Source of the DNA: Clostridia bacterium
Lineage (GTDB): Bacteria; Bacillota; Clostridia; Oscillospirales; Acutalibacteraceae
Length of the DNA: 32,012 nt
Direction: 5' to 3'
Assembly (NCBI GenBank): GCA_017398485.1
Contig: JAFQFY010000049.1
Coordinates: 1-32,012 of the forward strand
In this document: positions 24,496 through 32,012 of the stretch, one piece after another
How the letters are laid out: the number at the start of each line of letters is the position of its first letter
Position numbering within the stretch: position 1 is the stretch's first letter
Translations under genes and position numbers: made by a program
Notes under the pieces: generated by a model
The model's input: the letters and a program-made list of their open reading frames with translations, nothing else
Told to the model about the DNA's origin: nothing
Database searches by the model: none

Positions 24496-25080
24496 TTAGG
24501 CGCGTTTTTCAACAACACGGTCCACGATGCCGTAGCGCACAGCGTCGTCCGCCGTCATCCAGTTGTCGCGATCGGTGTCGCGCTCAATGACCTCGATCGG
24601 CTGACCTGTCATCTCGGACAACATACGATTCATACGGTTACGCACATAGATGATGTGGTCGGCCTGGATCTTGATATCCGACGCCTGACCCTTGGCACCG
24701 CCGAGCGGCTGGTGGATCATGATCTCACTGTTGGGCAACGCCAAGCGCTTGCCCTTCGCACCGGCGGCCAGCAGGAAGCTGCCCATGCTCGCCGCAAGAC
24801 CCACGCAGATGGTGGAAACATCGCATTTGATATACTGCATCGTGTCGTAGATCATCATACCGGCAGAAATAGAGCCGCCGGGGCTGTTGATATACAGGTG
24901 GATATCCTTATCTGGATCCTGTCCTTCCAAATACAGAAGCTGGGCAGTGATCAGCGAGGCAGTCGTATCGTTGACCTCGTCGGACAGCATGATAATGCGG
25001 TCGTTGAGCAAGCGCGAGAAAATATCGTAGCTACGCTCGCCGCGGCTGGTCTGTTCTACAACGTAAGGAATAAAGCTCAT
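24496..25080 (-). CDS. clpP: ATP-dependent Clp protease proteolytic subunit ClpP
   Basis: The 194-residue serine peptidase has the catalytic triad Ser98 (GLAASMGS), His123 (MIHQPLGG) and Asp172. INSPGGS and the N-terminal [17 protein letters not shown] segment are typical. Fourteen subunits form the chamber that works with ClpX. AAGGAGGG is found 8 nt before the ATG. It is preceded by a hairpin in the tig-clpP spacer. Confidence 0.98.
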   Translation of the reverse strand: MSFIPYVVEQTSRGERSYDIFSRLLNDRIIMLSDEVNDTTASLITAQLLYLEGQDPDKDIHLYINSPGGSISAGMMIYDTMQYIKCDVSTICVGLAASMGSFLLAAGAKGKRLALPNSEIMIHQPLGGAKGQASDIKIQADHIIYVRNRMNRMLSEMTGQPIEVIERDTDRDNWMTADDAVRYGIVDRVVEKRA

Positions 25081-25120
25081 AACGTATACCCTCCTTGAAA
25101 TACGGTGTGTATATAGGCGA

Positions 25121-25152
25121 ATTTCCCTGCCACATAGTATGGGCAGGGAAAT
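25121..25152 (-). promoter_or_regulatory. Hairpin in the tig-clpP spacer
   Basis: A perfect 11-bp stem (ATTTCCCTGCC with GGCAGGGAAAT) has a 10-nt loop. On the minus strand it is not followed by a T-tract, so it is more likely an mRNA processing or stability element separating the abundant tig message from clpP than a true terminator. Confidence 0.5.
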
Positions 25153-25176
25153 ACGGATATAATCCGAAGATGGATA

Positions 25177-26463
25177 TTATTCCTCGGTAATGGTCGCGTG
25201 CTCCTTGACGAAGTCCATCGCCTTGCTGACCGACAGGTCCTCGACGAGCGCGCTCGCCGGAATGGCAGCCTTGACCTTGTCGACTTCCATGCCGTACTGC
25301 TCGGCAAACTTCGCGTACTCCGCCTCGATCTCCTCGTCGGTAGGCGCGATCTTTTCCTTCTTCGCGATCGCCTCGAGCGCCAAACGCAGCTTAACCTGCT
25401 TTTCAGCCTGCTCGCGGAAGCCCTCGCGGAACGCCTTCTCATCCATGCCGGTGTACTGCATATACAGCTCCAGGCTCAAGCCCTGCGCCTGCAGACGATA
25501 GGCAAAGTCCTGAATGCGATCGTCGATCGCATGCTCGAACATCGCCTCGGGGATATCCGCCTTCATGCTCTTGATGACACCCTCGACGAGCTTCTCGTCA
25601 ACGGCATCCTGCGCCACTTTTTCGCGTTGCTCCTCCAGACGCTTCTTGGCATCCGCCTTGAACTCGTCAACGGTCTCAAAATCGGTGCTGTCCTTGATCA
25701 GATCGTCGTCGATCGCAGGAAGTTCCTTCTTTTCGATCTTATGCACCTTGCACTTAAACACGGCAGGCTTGCCGGCAAGCTCGGCGGCGTGATATTCCTC
25801 GGGGAAGGTGACATTGACGTCCAGCTCGGCGTCAACGGCCGCGCCGACGAGCTGCTCCTCAAAGCCGGGGATAAACTGACCGGAGCCGAGCACCAGAGAA
25901 TGATTCTCCGCCTTACCGCCCTCAAACGCGACGCCGTCTTGGAAGCCTTCGAAGTCGAAGGTCACGGTGTCACCCATCTCGGCGGCACGATCCTCAACAG
26001 ACACCATACGCGCGTTGCGCTCCTGCAACTTCTCAAGTTCCTTGGCAATATCTTCGTCGGTGACGGGCTCCACCTTCTTGGTAGCCTTGAGCGTCTTATA
26101 ACCACGCAGGGTAACCTCAGGCTTGACGGTGATAGTCGCCTTAAAGACCAAGCCTTCGGCGCCGACAGACACCACGTCCAGATCGATCTTATCCTCGACG
26201 TACTCATAGCCGGAGGCCTTGATCGCCTCATCCAGAGCAATCGGGTAAATGTCGTTCATAGCCGTCTCGTAGAACACACCGGTGCCGTAAGTCTTCTCAA
26301 TGAGAGCGCGCGGCGCCTTGCCCTTGCGGAAACCGGGGACGGCGATCTTCTTGACGTCCTTTTTATAGGCGGCGTTGACAGCGGCCTCAAAGGTCGCGGC
26401 GTCGACTTCGATTTCCAGTTCTACGCGGTTGTTTTCCAGTTTAGTAGCGGTTTTCAGACTCAT
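25177..26463 (-). CDS. tig: Trigger factor, ribosome-associated chaperone
   Basis: The 428-residue protein has the three parts of trigger factor: an N-terminal ribosome-binding domain with the signature GFRKGKAPR (about 44 to 52), an FKBP-type peptidyl-prolyl isomerase domain (about 150 to 245, including GDTVTFDFEG and FIPGFEEQL), and a helical C-terminal chaperone domain ending in Glu-Glu. It binds nascent chains at the ribosome exit. GGGAGGA precedes the ATG. It is the first gene of the cluster with its own extended -10 promoter. Confidence 0.97.
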   Translation of the reverse strand: MSLKTATKLENNRVELEIEVDAATFEAAVNAAYKKDVKKIAVPGFRKGKAPRALIEKTYGTGVFYETAMNDIYPIALDEAIKASGYEYVEDKIDLDVVSVGAEGLVFKATITVKPEVTLRGYKTLKATKKVEPVTDEDIAKELEKLQERNARMVSVEDRAAEMGDTVTFDFEGFQDGVAFEGGKAENHSLVLGSGQFIPGFEEQLVGAAVDAELDVNVTFPEEYHAAELAGKPAVFKCKVHKIEKKELPAIDDDLIKDSTDFETVDEFKADAKKRLEEQREKVAQDAVDEKLVEGVIKSMKADIPEAMFEHAIDDRIQDFAYRLQAQGLSLELYMQYTGMDEKAFREGFREQAEKQVKLRLALEAIAKKEKIAPTDEEIEAEYAKFAEQYGMEVDKVKAAIPASALVEDLSVSKAMDFVKEHATITEE

Positions 26464-26505
26464 AATTTATTCCTCCCGTTTTGTCTCCAAAACAATTTGC
26501 GCTCT

Positions 26506-26534
26506 ATTATACCATATTAATTTGCGTTTGGCTA
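26506..26534 (-). promoter_or_regulatory. Predicted promoter of the tig-clpP-clpX-lon-engB cluster
   Basis: On the minus strand TAGCCA (26529-26534) and TATAAT (26506-26511) are spaced 17 bp apart, with a TG extended -10 dinucleotide. No CIRCE element or CtsR heptad repeat was seen nearby, so heat-shock control is not evident. No clear terminator for the gene at 26573-27265 was found in this 109-bp spacer. Confidence 0.72.
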
Positions 26535-26572
26535 CCCTTTTTTAAGAAAATTTTGAGAATTTCACAAACATT

Positions 26573-27265
26573 TTACGGTGTGATCTTCATCGGACAAAAG
26601 CCTAACGCATCCGCTGAAATCAGCTGATAGTGCACGCCCTCGTGCTCACCGTTAAACGCCATGCGTATGCCCGCGCTGTGCACGTGGCCGTAGTAGCAAC
26701 GACCGATCCCCTCGTCACGCAAGACCTCCAGCAGTTCCTCGCAACGCTGACCGGCAAACAAGGGCGGATAGTGCAAAAACACCACCGGCTCCAAACCTGT
26801 CTTCTTGGCAGCCTCGATGGATGCGCGCAGACGACCTACCTCGCGCAACAACACCTTGCGATCCGCCTCGACGCCGTCGTCATTAAACCAGCCGCGGCTG
26901 CCGCACACGGCAAAACGGCCGTCCACCGCAACGGCATCGTTGTGCACGATGCGAAGCGTATCAAAACCGTTGTCGGACAAGAAAGTGTCCATTTTGCGTC
27001 GCGTGGTCCACCAATAATCGTGGTTGCCCTTGAATAACAGTTTTTGTCCGGGAAGGGCATTCAAGAACGCAAGGTCTTCCCTCGCCTGTTCGAGCGACAT
27101 CCCCCAGGAGATGTCACCGGCAAGCACGACCGTATCCTGCGGTCCCACCAGCTCGCGCCAGTTCTTTTCGAGTCGCTCCACATAATCGTCCCAGCCGGGA
27201 AACACCGTCATGGGTTTATCCGTGCCCAAGGACAGATGCGGATCGCCTATGGCAAATAACGCCAT
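26573..27265 (-). CDS. Calcineurin-like metallophosphoesterase
   Basis: The 230-residue protein has the complete dimetal set of the family: GDPH (Asp8, His10), GDISW (Asp51), GNHD (Asn81, His82), His165 in FLHYPP and GHVH (His194, His196). It resembles the YkuE/YpbG-like predicted phosphohydrolases of Firmicutes. The substrate cannot be told from sequence. GGGAGG lies 7 nt before the ATG. It is the last gene of the minus-strand operon from lepB and starts 15 bp after thrC. Confidence 0.88.
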   Translation of the reverse strand: MALFAIGDPHLSLGTDKPMTVFPGWDDYVERLEKNWRELVGPQDTVVLAGDISWGMSLEQAREDLAFLNALPGQKLLFKGNHDYWWTTRRKMDTFLSDNGFDTLRIVHNDAVAVDGRFAVCGSRGWFNDDGVEADRKVLLREVGRLRASIEAAKKTGLEPVVFLHYPPLFAGQRCEELLEVLRDEGIGRCYYGHVHSAGIRMAFNGEHEGVHYQLISADALGFCPMKITP

Positions 27266-27280
27266 GATATTGCCTCCCGA

Positions 27281-28777
27281 TCAATCAAGATGCAGCATGC
27301 GGCAAACCGTCTCTCGCATGCTCTCGGCATCGCCGTCACAGACGTCTGTGAAACGCACCACTTTCGTGCGCAAGGCGGCAAGCGGCGTCGGCACGGCGCA
27401 GCCGGTCTTGTCGTGAAGTTGTGCCACCTGCTCGTAGGGCTTCTCGTCTTTCTCCACGCCCAGTGCTTCAAGAATGGAGGGCGTAAACTTGTAAGGGTTG
27501 GCGGTCGACGCAATGACCGTCGGGGTGGTATCGCCCGTCTCGGCACGATACGCGTCATAGACGTAAAACGCCACCGCCGTGTGCGTATCCAGCAGATAAC
27601 CGGTCTTGTCAAAAACCGTCTTGATAGTCGCCGCCACCTGTTCGTCGTCTGCACAGCCGGCAGCAAACAACGCATCCATGCGCGCTTTGACGACACTCGG
27701 AACGGTGTATTTTTTGTCCTCACGCAAAGAGCGCATCATATCCGCAACGGCGTCGCTGTCCTCGTCTGCCAGATGGTACAACAGACGCTCCAGGTTGGAG
27801 GATACGAGAATATCCATCGAGGGCGAGGTCGTGGTGTAGAACGGGCGCGCCGTGTCATACACGCCGCTCTCAAAGAAATCGGTCAACACGCGGTTGCGGT
27901 TTGAAGCGCAAATGAGTTTAGCGATCGGCGTGCCCATTTCGCGCGCATAATAGGCGGCGAGAATATTACCGAAGTTTCCGGTGGGCACCACCACATTGAT
28001 CGGCTCACCCATCGCAACTTTTCCCTGCGCGAGCATATCGCAATAGGCGGAAATATAATAGACGATCTGCGGCACCAGGCGACCCCAGTTGATCGAGTTG
28101 GCGCTGGAAAAATGCATGCCGCCGTCTTTAAGCTGCTTCTGCATCGCCGCGTCGGTAAACAGCGTCTTCACACCGGTCTGCGCGTCGTCGAAGTTACCGC
28201 GAATGGCGCAAACGCCAACGTTGTTACCCTCTTGGGTGATCATTTGCAGACGTTGCATCTCGCTGACGCCGTCGACGGGATAAAATACGAGAATTCGCGT
28301 ACCGGCGGCATCCTTGAAACCCTCGAGTGCCGCTTTACCGGTGTCACCGGAGGTGGCAACGAGAATGACCACTTCCTCACCGGGAAGAGATTTCTGCGTA
28401 GATACGCGCATCAGGTGCGGCAGGATCTGCAACGCCATATCCTTAAACGCGCAGGTCGGGCCGTGCCACAACTCGAGTACGTTATGCTCGGCGTCGATGG
28501 CGTTAAGAGGCGCCACGCTCGCGGTGTCGAACTGCGTGCCGTATGCCGCCGTCGTACACTCTTCCACCTCTGCCGCGGTGAAATCCGTTAAAAAGCGCGA
28601 GAGCACATAGGTGGCGCGCTCGTTATATTTGAGTCCCTGCAACACGGTAAAATCTGCCGCCGAAAGCGTCGGCAACGCCGTGGGGACGAACAGACCGCCT
28701 TCCTTGGAGATGCCCTGTGCGATCGCCTGCGAGGCGGTAGCAACGATGGAATTGTCACGGGTACTGGTATAATGCAT
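27281..28777 (-). CDS. thrC: Threonine synthase
   Basis: The 498-residue PLP enzyme converts O-phosphohomoserine to threonine. The N-terminus MHYTSTRDN is characteristic of the longer, E. coli-like class. The PLP lysine is Lys112 in CAFKDMALQ, and VATSGDTGKAAL binds the phosphate of the cofactor. ATG at 28777 is preferred, with AAAGGAAG upstream; a further 44 codons in frame do not fit. No homoserine genes (hom, thrB) are adjacent. It lies between yraN and the metallophosphoesterase gene. Confidence 0.96.
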   Translation of the reverse strand: MHYTSTRDNSIVATASQAIAQGISKEGGLFVPTALPTLSAADFTVLQGLKYNERATYVLSRFLTDFTAAEVEECTTAAYGTQFDTASVAPLNAIDAEHNVLELWHGPTCAFKDMALQILPHLMRVSTQKSLPGEEVVILVATSGDTGKAALEGFKDAAGTRILVFYPVDGVSEMQRLQMITQEGNNVGVCAIRGNFDDAQTGVKTLFTDAAMQKQLKDGGMHFSSANSINWGRLVPQIVYYISAYCDMLAQGKVAMGEPINVVVPTGNFGNILAAYYAREMGTPIAKLICASNRNRVLTDFFESGVYDTARPFYTTTSPSMDILVSSNLERLLYHLADEDSDAVADMMRSLREDKKYTVPSVVKARMDALFAAGCADDEQVAATIKTVFDKTGYLLDTHTAVAFYVYDAYRAETGDTTPTVIASTANPYKFTPSILEALGVEKDEKPYEQVAQLHDKTGCAVPTPLAALRTKVVRFTDVCDGDAESMRETVCRMLHLD

Positions 28778-28802
28778 AATGTTACTTCCTTTCCGAAGGG
28801 TG

Positions 28803-29189
28803 TTAAAACGACGCGCGCAGATCGCCTGCTTCATACGCGCCGGCAATATGGTTGAGTTCGAGCACGTGCATCGGGTCATTGACGTCGGTGACAACCTCGA
28901 TGACATCAAAACGCGGCTGTAGGACGGACGGATAACGGCTCATGTACAGCGACGCCGTCTGCACGATGCGCCGCTGTTTGGCCTCTGTCACCGCCTCACG
29001 CGGTGAAAACAGCGCATCCGCACGCCGTGTCTTGACCTCGACGAACACGATATACGCTTTATCCGCCGCGATAATATCTACCTCGCCAAAGCGACAGCGG
29101 TAGTTCGCGGCGAGAATCGTGTATTTTTTATCACGCAGAAACCGCGCCGCGATCGCCTCGCCTGCCGCGCCCTTAGACACACCCGCCAT
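28803..29189 (-). CDS. yraN: UPF0102 protein YraN, nuclease-fold
   Basis: The 128-residue protein has the UPF0102 motifs: GAAGEAIAARFL near the N-terminus, then GEVDIIA and FVEVKTR, which form a restriction-endonuclease-like metal site (Glu, Asp, Glu-x-Lys). A role in DNA or Holliday-junction processing has been proposed for the family but is not settled. Its ATG overlaps the rnhB stop by one base (TGATG). The rnhB-yraN pair is common in Firmicutes. Confidence 0.93.
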   Translation of the reverse strand: MAGVSKGAAGEAIAARFLRDKKYTILAANYRCRFGEVDIIAADKAYIVFVEVKTRRADALFSPREAVTEAKQRRIVQTASLYMSRYPSVLQPRFDVIEVVTDVNDPMHVLELNHIAGAYEAGDLRASF

Positions 29190-29800
29190 CAGCGACCACT
29201 CCCCAAGATTTTGGTGAGAAAACTGAGGCGATGCGCCGGGCAGGGGCCAAATTCGCGTAGTGCCGCCACATGTGCGGCGGTACCGTAGCCTTTATGCACC
29301 GCAAAGCCATATTCGGGATATTCAGCGTCCAATTCGCGCAACACGCGGTCTCGCGCAACCTTGGCGAGTATAGAAGCCGCACCGATCGACTCTGACAAGG
29401 CATCTCCCTTTACAACGAATTTTGCCGGCGTTTTCAGCATGGGCGGCAACCGATTGCCGTCAATGAGCGCCAACGACGGCGTTACTGCCAATCCTTCAAC
29501 CGCGCGCGTCATGGCAAGATAGGTCGCGCCAAGAATGTTATGTTCCTCGATCTCTTCGACCGATGCCGAGGCGACGCAATACGCGACCGCCTGCTCGCAG
29601 ATGACGTCAAACAGGGCTTCTCTCTTCTTTTCGGACAGCTTTTTGCTGTCGTTGATACCGTAGATCGGTCTGTCGGGCGACAAAATCACCGCCGCCGCAT
29701 ACACGGGGCCTGCAAGAGGTCCTCGACCGGCCTCGTCGACGCCGCAAAAGCAAGCGGCCTCCTGCGCACGAATCTGCGCGTCAAATTCACTGCCTGTCAT
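29189..29800 (-). CDS. rnhB: Ribonuclease HII
   Basis: RNase HII removes ribonucleotides from DNA and RNA primers. The 203-residue protein has [14 protein letters not shown], which supplies Asp and Glu metal ligands, INDSKKL, ALIDGN and [10 protein letters not shown]. The ATG overlaps the rbgA stop as ATGA. It is translated between rbgA and yraN with overlaps on both sides, so the three are surely one operon. Length is normal for the family. Confidence 0.96.
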   Translation of the reverse strand: MTGSEFDAQIRAQEAACFCGVDEAGRGPLAGPVYAAAVILSPDRPIYGINDSKKLSEKKREALFDVICEQAVAYCVASASVEEIEEHNILGATYLAMTRAVEGLAVTPSLALIDGNRLPPMLKTPAKFVVKGDALSESIGAASILAKVARDRVLRELDAEYPEYGFAVHKGYGTAAHVAALREFGPCPAHRLSFLTKILGSGR

Positions 29801-30759
29801 TCCTGCGTCACCGTCCTTGGAGCCGATTCCAGCGTGATACGGCCGAGCTTGCCGCCGCGGTATTCGTCGAGCAGCATGATCGCGGCGCGTTCGGTGTTCA
29901 CCTCGCCGCCGGAGACCAGCATACCGCGCTTACGCGCAACGAGCTGTAACAACTCCCACATATCCTCCGGAATCTCGTCGGGTAATTTATAGCGTTCGAT
30001 GAGCATCGGGCGATACTCACTCGACAACACGTCGAGCAGCTCACACGCCATCTCCTCAATATCCAACACCTGATCCTTGATAGCACCGGTAAACGCCAGA
30101 TGAAGCGCCACGGTATGATCGTCAAACTTCGGCCAAAGCACACCCGGTGTGTCTAACAACTGTGCGCCCTCTACCGTAAACCACTGGTTATGGCGCGTGA
30201 CACCGGGACGATCCTCCACCTTCGCCTTACCGCCTTTGTTGAGACGGTTGATGAAGGAACTCTTGCCAACGTTGGGGATACCGACGATCATCGCGCGCAA
30301 GGCGCGATTCATGCCCTTGCTCTCCCATTTGGTGATCTCGGCTTGCAGAAGACGACGCAACGCCGGCATAAAACCGTTAAAGCCGCGACCGCTCTTGCAA
30401 TCCACAGCCAGCGCCGCGACACCGCGCGATTCGTACCACGCGACCCAGCGCTTTGTCGCCGCCTCGTCAGCAAGATCTGCTTTGTTAAGGATCACCAGTC
30501 TCGGCTTTCGACCGACCCATGAGTCAAGTTCGGGGTTACGACTGCTGATCGGTATACGCGCATCCACGATCTCAATGACCGCGTCTACGAGCGATAAACT
30601 CTCCTGAATCTTGCGGCGCGTGCGCGCCATGTGACCGGGAAACCACTGGATCGACTCGGCGCGTTCGACAGGTGCGCCGTTCTCGTGTGAGCGCACACCC
30701 TTTTCATTCTTCGGGCGGCGCGCAGGACTGTATTTAGTTTTCTTGTTTCCTGTTGCCAT
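29797..30759 (-). CDS. rbgA: Ribosome-biogenesis GTPase RbgA/YlqF
   Basis: The 320-residue protein has circularly permuted GTPase motifs: NKAD (92 to 95, G4) comes before GIPNVGKSS (160 to 168, G1) and DTPGV (203 to 207, G3). WFPGHM near residue 40 and the C-terminal helical ANTAR-like domain are typical of RbgA, which acts late in 50S assembly. The N-terminus has about 35 extra basic residues before WFPGHM, more than B. subtilis YlqF. ATG at 30759 has AAGGAG 7 nt upstream; an in-frame TTG six bases earlier is too close to that site. Confidence 0.94.
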   Translation of the reverse strand: MATGNKKTKYSPARRPKNEKGVRSHENGAPVERAESIQWFPGHMARTRRKIQESLSLVDAVIEIVDARIPISSRNPELDSWVGRKPRLVILNKADLADEAATKRWVAWYESRGVAALAVDCKSGRGFNGFMPALRRLLQAEITKWESKGMNRALRAMIVGIPNVGKSSFINRLNKGGKAKVEDRPGVTRHNQWFTVEGAQLLDTPGVLWPKFDDHTVALHLAFTGAIKDQVLDIEEMACELLDVLSSEYRPMLIERYKLPDEIPEDMWELLQLVARKRGMLVSGGEVNTERAAIMLLDEYRGGKLGRITLESAPRTVTQE

Positions 30760-30770
30760 ACCCAAGCTCC

Positions 30771-31304
30771 TTAAATCTCGCCGATGACGTCCAGCGGAAA
30801 CAGGCGGAACACCGCCTCGCCCACCACGTCGTCAACCAAAAACGGGCCTGTATCGCGGCAGTCGTACGACCACTTGCGATTATCGCCCATGGCAAAAATC
30901 TCGCCATCTTTCACCGTGTAGGGACCCTTAAAATCAAACGCCGGAGTAACGCCGTCACGTATGTAATCCTCTTGTAACTCTTCCCCGTTAAGATAGACCT
31001 TTCCGTCCTCGTCAATATCCAACGTATCGCCGGCGATCGCGATGACTCGCTTGATGACCGAGGTGCCGTCTTGCCGCGCCACGACGACAATGTCGCCGCG
31101 GTCAAGCGAGTAAAACTCCGTGACGAGGATCACACGGTCGTTATGATGCAGGGTTTCCATCATTGAATCACCATCGACCGTTACGATGCGAAATAGCAGG
31201 GTAAAAATCACGATCGACAGTATCAACGCACCGATCATCACCGAGATCCAGTCGAGGCATTCGGATAACCATGCATGTTGTTTTTTAACTGATGCTTCTT
31301 CCAT
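30771..31304 (-). CDS. lepB: Type I signal peptidase (first of the pair by position)
   Basis: The 177-residue protein has one N-terminal transmembrane segment (about 19 to 40) and an extracellular catalytic domain with the Ser-Lys dyad: Ser47 in GDSMMETL and Lys85 in VIKRVIAIAGD. The later box reads MGDNRKWSYDCRDTG, where the usual form is NNSxDSR, so one Ser is Cys. It removes signal peptides from exported proteins. AGGAGG stands 9 nt before the ATG. It follows the second signal peptidase gene by 14 bp and precedes rbgA. Confidence 0.94.
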   Translation of the reverse strand: MEEASVKKQHAWLSECLDWISVMIGALILSIVIFTLLFRIVTVDGDSMMETLHHNDRVILVTEFYSLDRGDIVVVARQDGTSVIKRVIAIAGDTLDIDEDGKVYLNGEELQEDYIRDGVTPAFDFKGPYTVKDGEIFAMGDNRKWSYDCRDTGPFLVDDVVGEAVFRLFPLDVIGEI

Positions 31305-31318
31305 TGAGCGGTGCCTCC

Positions 31319-31888
31319 TCAGACGGCGCTATGTTCGAGGTTCGTGTAAATATCTCCAAAAGCGGAAAACGGTGCTACACGATATACTGCTTTGCCAACG
31401 ATGTCCTTGACCGATATCAAGCCGATGTCAGACGAACGGCTGTCGTGCGAATCCATACGGTTATCCCCCATTACAAACACGTATCCATCGGGGATAATGA
31501 TCGTTTCAGTGCAATCCTTCGGCTTGGTCATACCGCGCGCGTACGGCTCGCTGAGCATCGAGCCGTTAAGATACACCATCCCGTCGTCGCCGATCTTCAA
31601 CGTGTCACCACCGACAGCAATAATGCGCTTGACAAGCGGCACGACGGCGTAACGGTCGATGACCACGATATCCCCGTGCCGGTATTCGGAACCGCTGGTA
31701 TATAACAGCACTTGATCTCCGTTGCGCAGGGTAGTGTTCATCGAATCGCCGTCCACGCGTACCACACGAACAAAGAAAGTGAACACCACGACCAAGACCA
31801 GCAAAGACACCACCAGCGTGCTGACGACATCGTAGACGGATATCGCGCGTTTACGCAACGCTTTCATCTGCTTCTGTTCCTGTTCCAT
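31319..31888 (-). CDS. lepB: Type I signal peptidase (tandem paralog)
   Basis: The 189-residue enzyme has a cytoplasmic basic N-terminus, one membrane segment (about 20 to 42), Ser49 in GDSMNTTL and Lys87 in VKRIIAVGGD, with MGDNRMDSHDSRSSDIG as the third box. ATG at 31888 has AAGGTGA 5 nt upstream; an in-frame TTG 13 codons earlier lies close to the promoter and is rejected. Two unlike signal peptidases in tandem suggest divided substrate preference. It is the first gene of the operon that continues through lepB, rbgA, rnhB, yraN and thrC. Confidence 0.94.
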   Translation of the reverse strand: MEQEQKQMKALRKRAISVYDVVSTLVVSLLVLVVVFTFFVRVVRVDGDSMNTTLRNGDQVLLYTSGSEYRHGDIVVIDRYAVVPLVKRIIAVGGDTLKIGDDGMVYLNGSMLSEPYARGMTKPKDCTETIIIPDGYVFVMGDNRMDSHDSRSSDIGLISVKDIVGKAVYRVAPFSAFGDIYTNLEHSAV

Positions 31889-31926
31889 GGGTTCACCTTC
31901 TTCCCGTTTGTTTTGTATACAAAGCA

Positions 31927-31955
31927 ATTATAACATATAAAATTAATAAAATAAA
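31927..31955 (-). promoter_or_regulatory. Predicted promoter of the lepB-rbgA-rnhB-yraN-thrC operon
   Basis: On the minus strand a perfect TATAAT (31927-31932) is preceded by a TG extended -10 dinucleotide and, at 17 bp spacing, a weak TTTATT -35. The ATG of the first signal peptidase lies about 38 bp downstream. Confidence 0.6.
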
Positions 31956-31987
31956 GTAAAAAAGGGACTTTTCAGCCCCTTTTTTAC
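31956..31987 (-). terminator. Intrinsic terminator of the gene entering from the right edge
   Basis: An 11-bp stem (GTAAAAAAGGG with CCCTTTTTTAC) has a 10-nt loop and is followed on the minus strand by a T-rich run. It lies just after a possible stop codon at 31993 and just before the signal peptidase promoter. Confidence 0.85.
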
Positions 31988-31992
31988 AAAAA

Positions 31993-32012
31993 TTATTTAA
32001 TCAGTTCTTTAA
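31993..32012 (-). CDS. Possible 3' end of a gene beyond the window (rplS suspected)
   Basis: The last 20 bases read on the minus strand as KELIK and a TAA stop, 5 bp before a terminator hairpin. The basic tail and the neighbourhood (rplS commonly precedes lepB, rbgA and rnhB in Firmicutes) suggest the C-terminus of ribosomal protein L19. Five residues cannot prove this. Confidence 0.3.

Noticed and set aside
26464..26572. CIRCE or CtsR heat-shock operator upstream of tig
   Set aside because: Neither the TTAGCACTC inverted repeat nor the GTCAAA heptad repeat is present near the promoter.

Overview
The window reads as a chromosomal segment of an anaerobic Gram-positive bacterium of the Clostridia (Bacillota), probably a gut or fermentative species. 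Evidence: glycyl-radical chemistry, a trigger factor-ClpP-ClpX-Lon-EngB cluster, YwiB next to ArgS, RbgA/YlqF next to RNase HII and YraN, AGGAGG-type ribosome sites before nearly every gene, and TATAAT/TTGACA-like promoters. The genus cannot be named from this sequence alone.

Region 1 (1 to about 13,530, minus strand, read right to left) is one long operon for a glycyl-radical-enzyme-associated bacterial microcompartment of the fucose/rhamnose type (GRM5-like). In order of transcription: rhamnulokinase, acetate/propionate kinase, class II aldolase with a C-terminal encapsulation helix, B12-independent diol dehydratase (glycyl radical enzyme), its radical-SAM activase, a PduO-type adenosyltransferase/GlcG fusion, CoA-acylating aldehyde dehydrogenase PduP, zinc alcohol dehydrogenase, five hexameric shell proteins (one with a long Lys/Ala/Pro-rich N-terminal tail), phosphotransacylase PduL and the start of a pentamer shell protein cut by the window edge. 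Inferred pathway: deoxysugar 1-phosphate is split to DHAP and lactaldehyde; lactaldehyde is reduced to 1,2-propanediol; the diol is dehydrated to propionaldehyde, which goes to 1-propanol and, through propionyl-CoA and propionyl-phosphate, to propionate and ATP. A divergent DeoR-family regulator (13,544 to 14,281) faces the operon. The spacer holds two good promoters, a cre-like site and three direct repeats spaced exactly 10 bp apart, a strong operator candidate.

Region 2 (14,327 to 17,002, minus) is a small operon: CPBP membrane protease, TadA tRNA deaminase, and an MGDG-synthase/UgtP-like glycosyltransferase. It ends at a strong hairpin shared with the DeoR gene.

Region 3 (17,026 to 20,115, plus) is murI, ywiB-like DUF1934 and argS, closed by a strong terminator.

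Region 4 (20,120 to 26,534, minus) is the protein quality-control operon tig-clpP-clpX-lon-engB. A hairpin followed by a T-rich run lies between clpX and lon, and another hairpin lies between tig and clpP.

Region 5 (26,573 to 32,012, minus) carries two tandem signal peptidases, rbgA, rnhB, yraN, thrC and a metallophosphoesterase, several with 1 to 4 bp overlaps. A terminator and possibly the last codons of rplS lie at the right edge.

The most unusual points are all in the microcompartment operon: an in-frame shell-protein tail with a second ribosome site embedded in it; a six-cysteine linker in the aldolase; an apparently intact B12 adenosyltransferase domain in a B12-independent pathway; a short activase without a ferredoxin domain; and three near-identical shell paralogs. 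No tRNA, rRNA, CRISPR array, insertion sequence or phage gene was seen.
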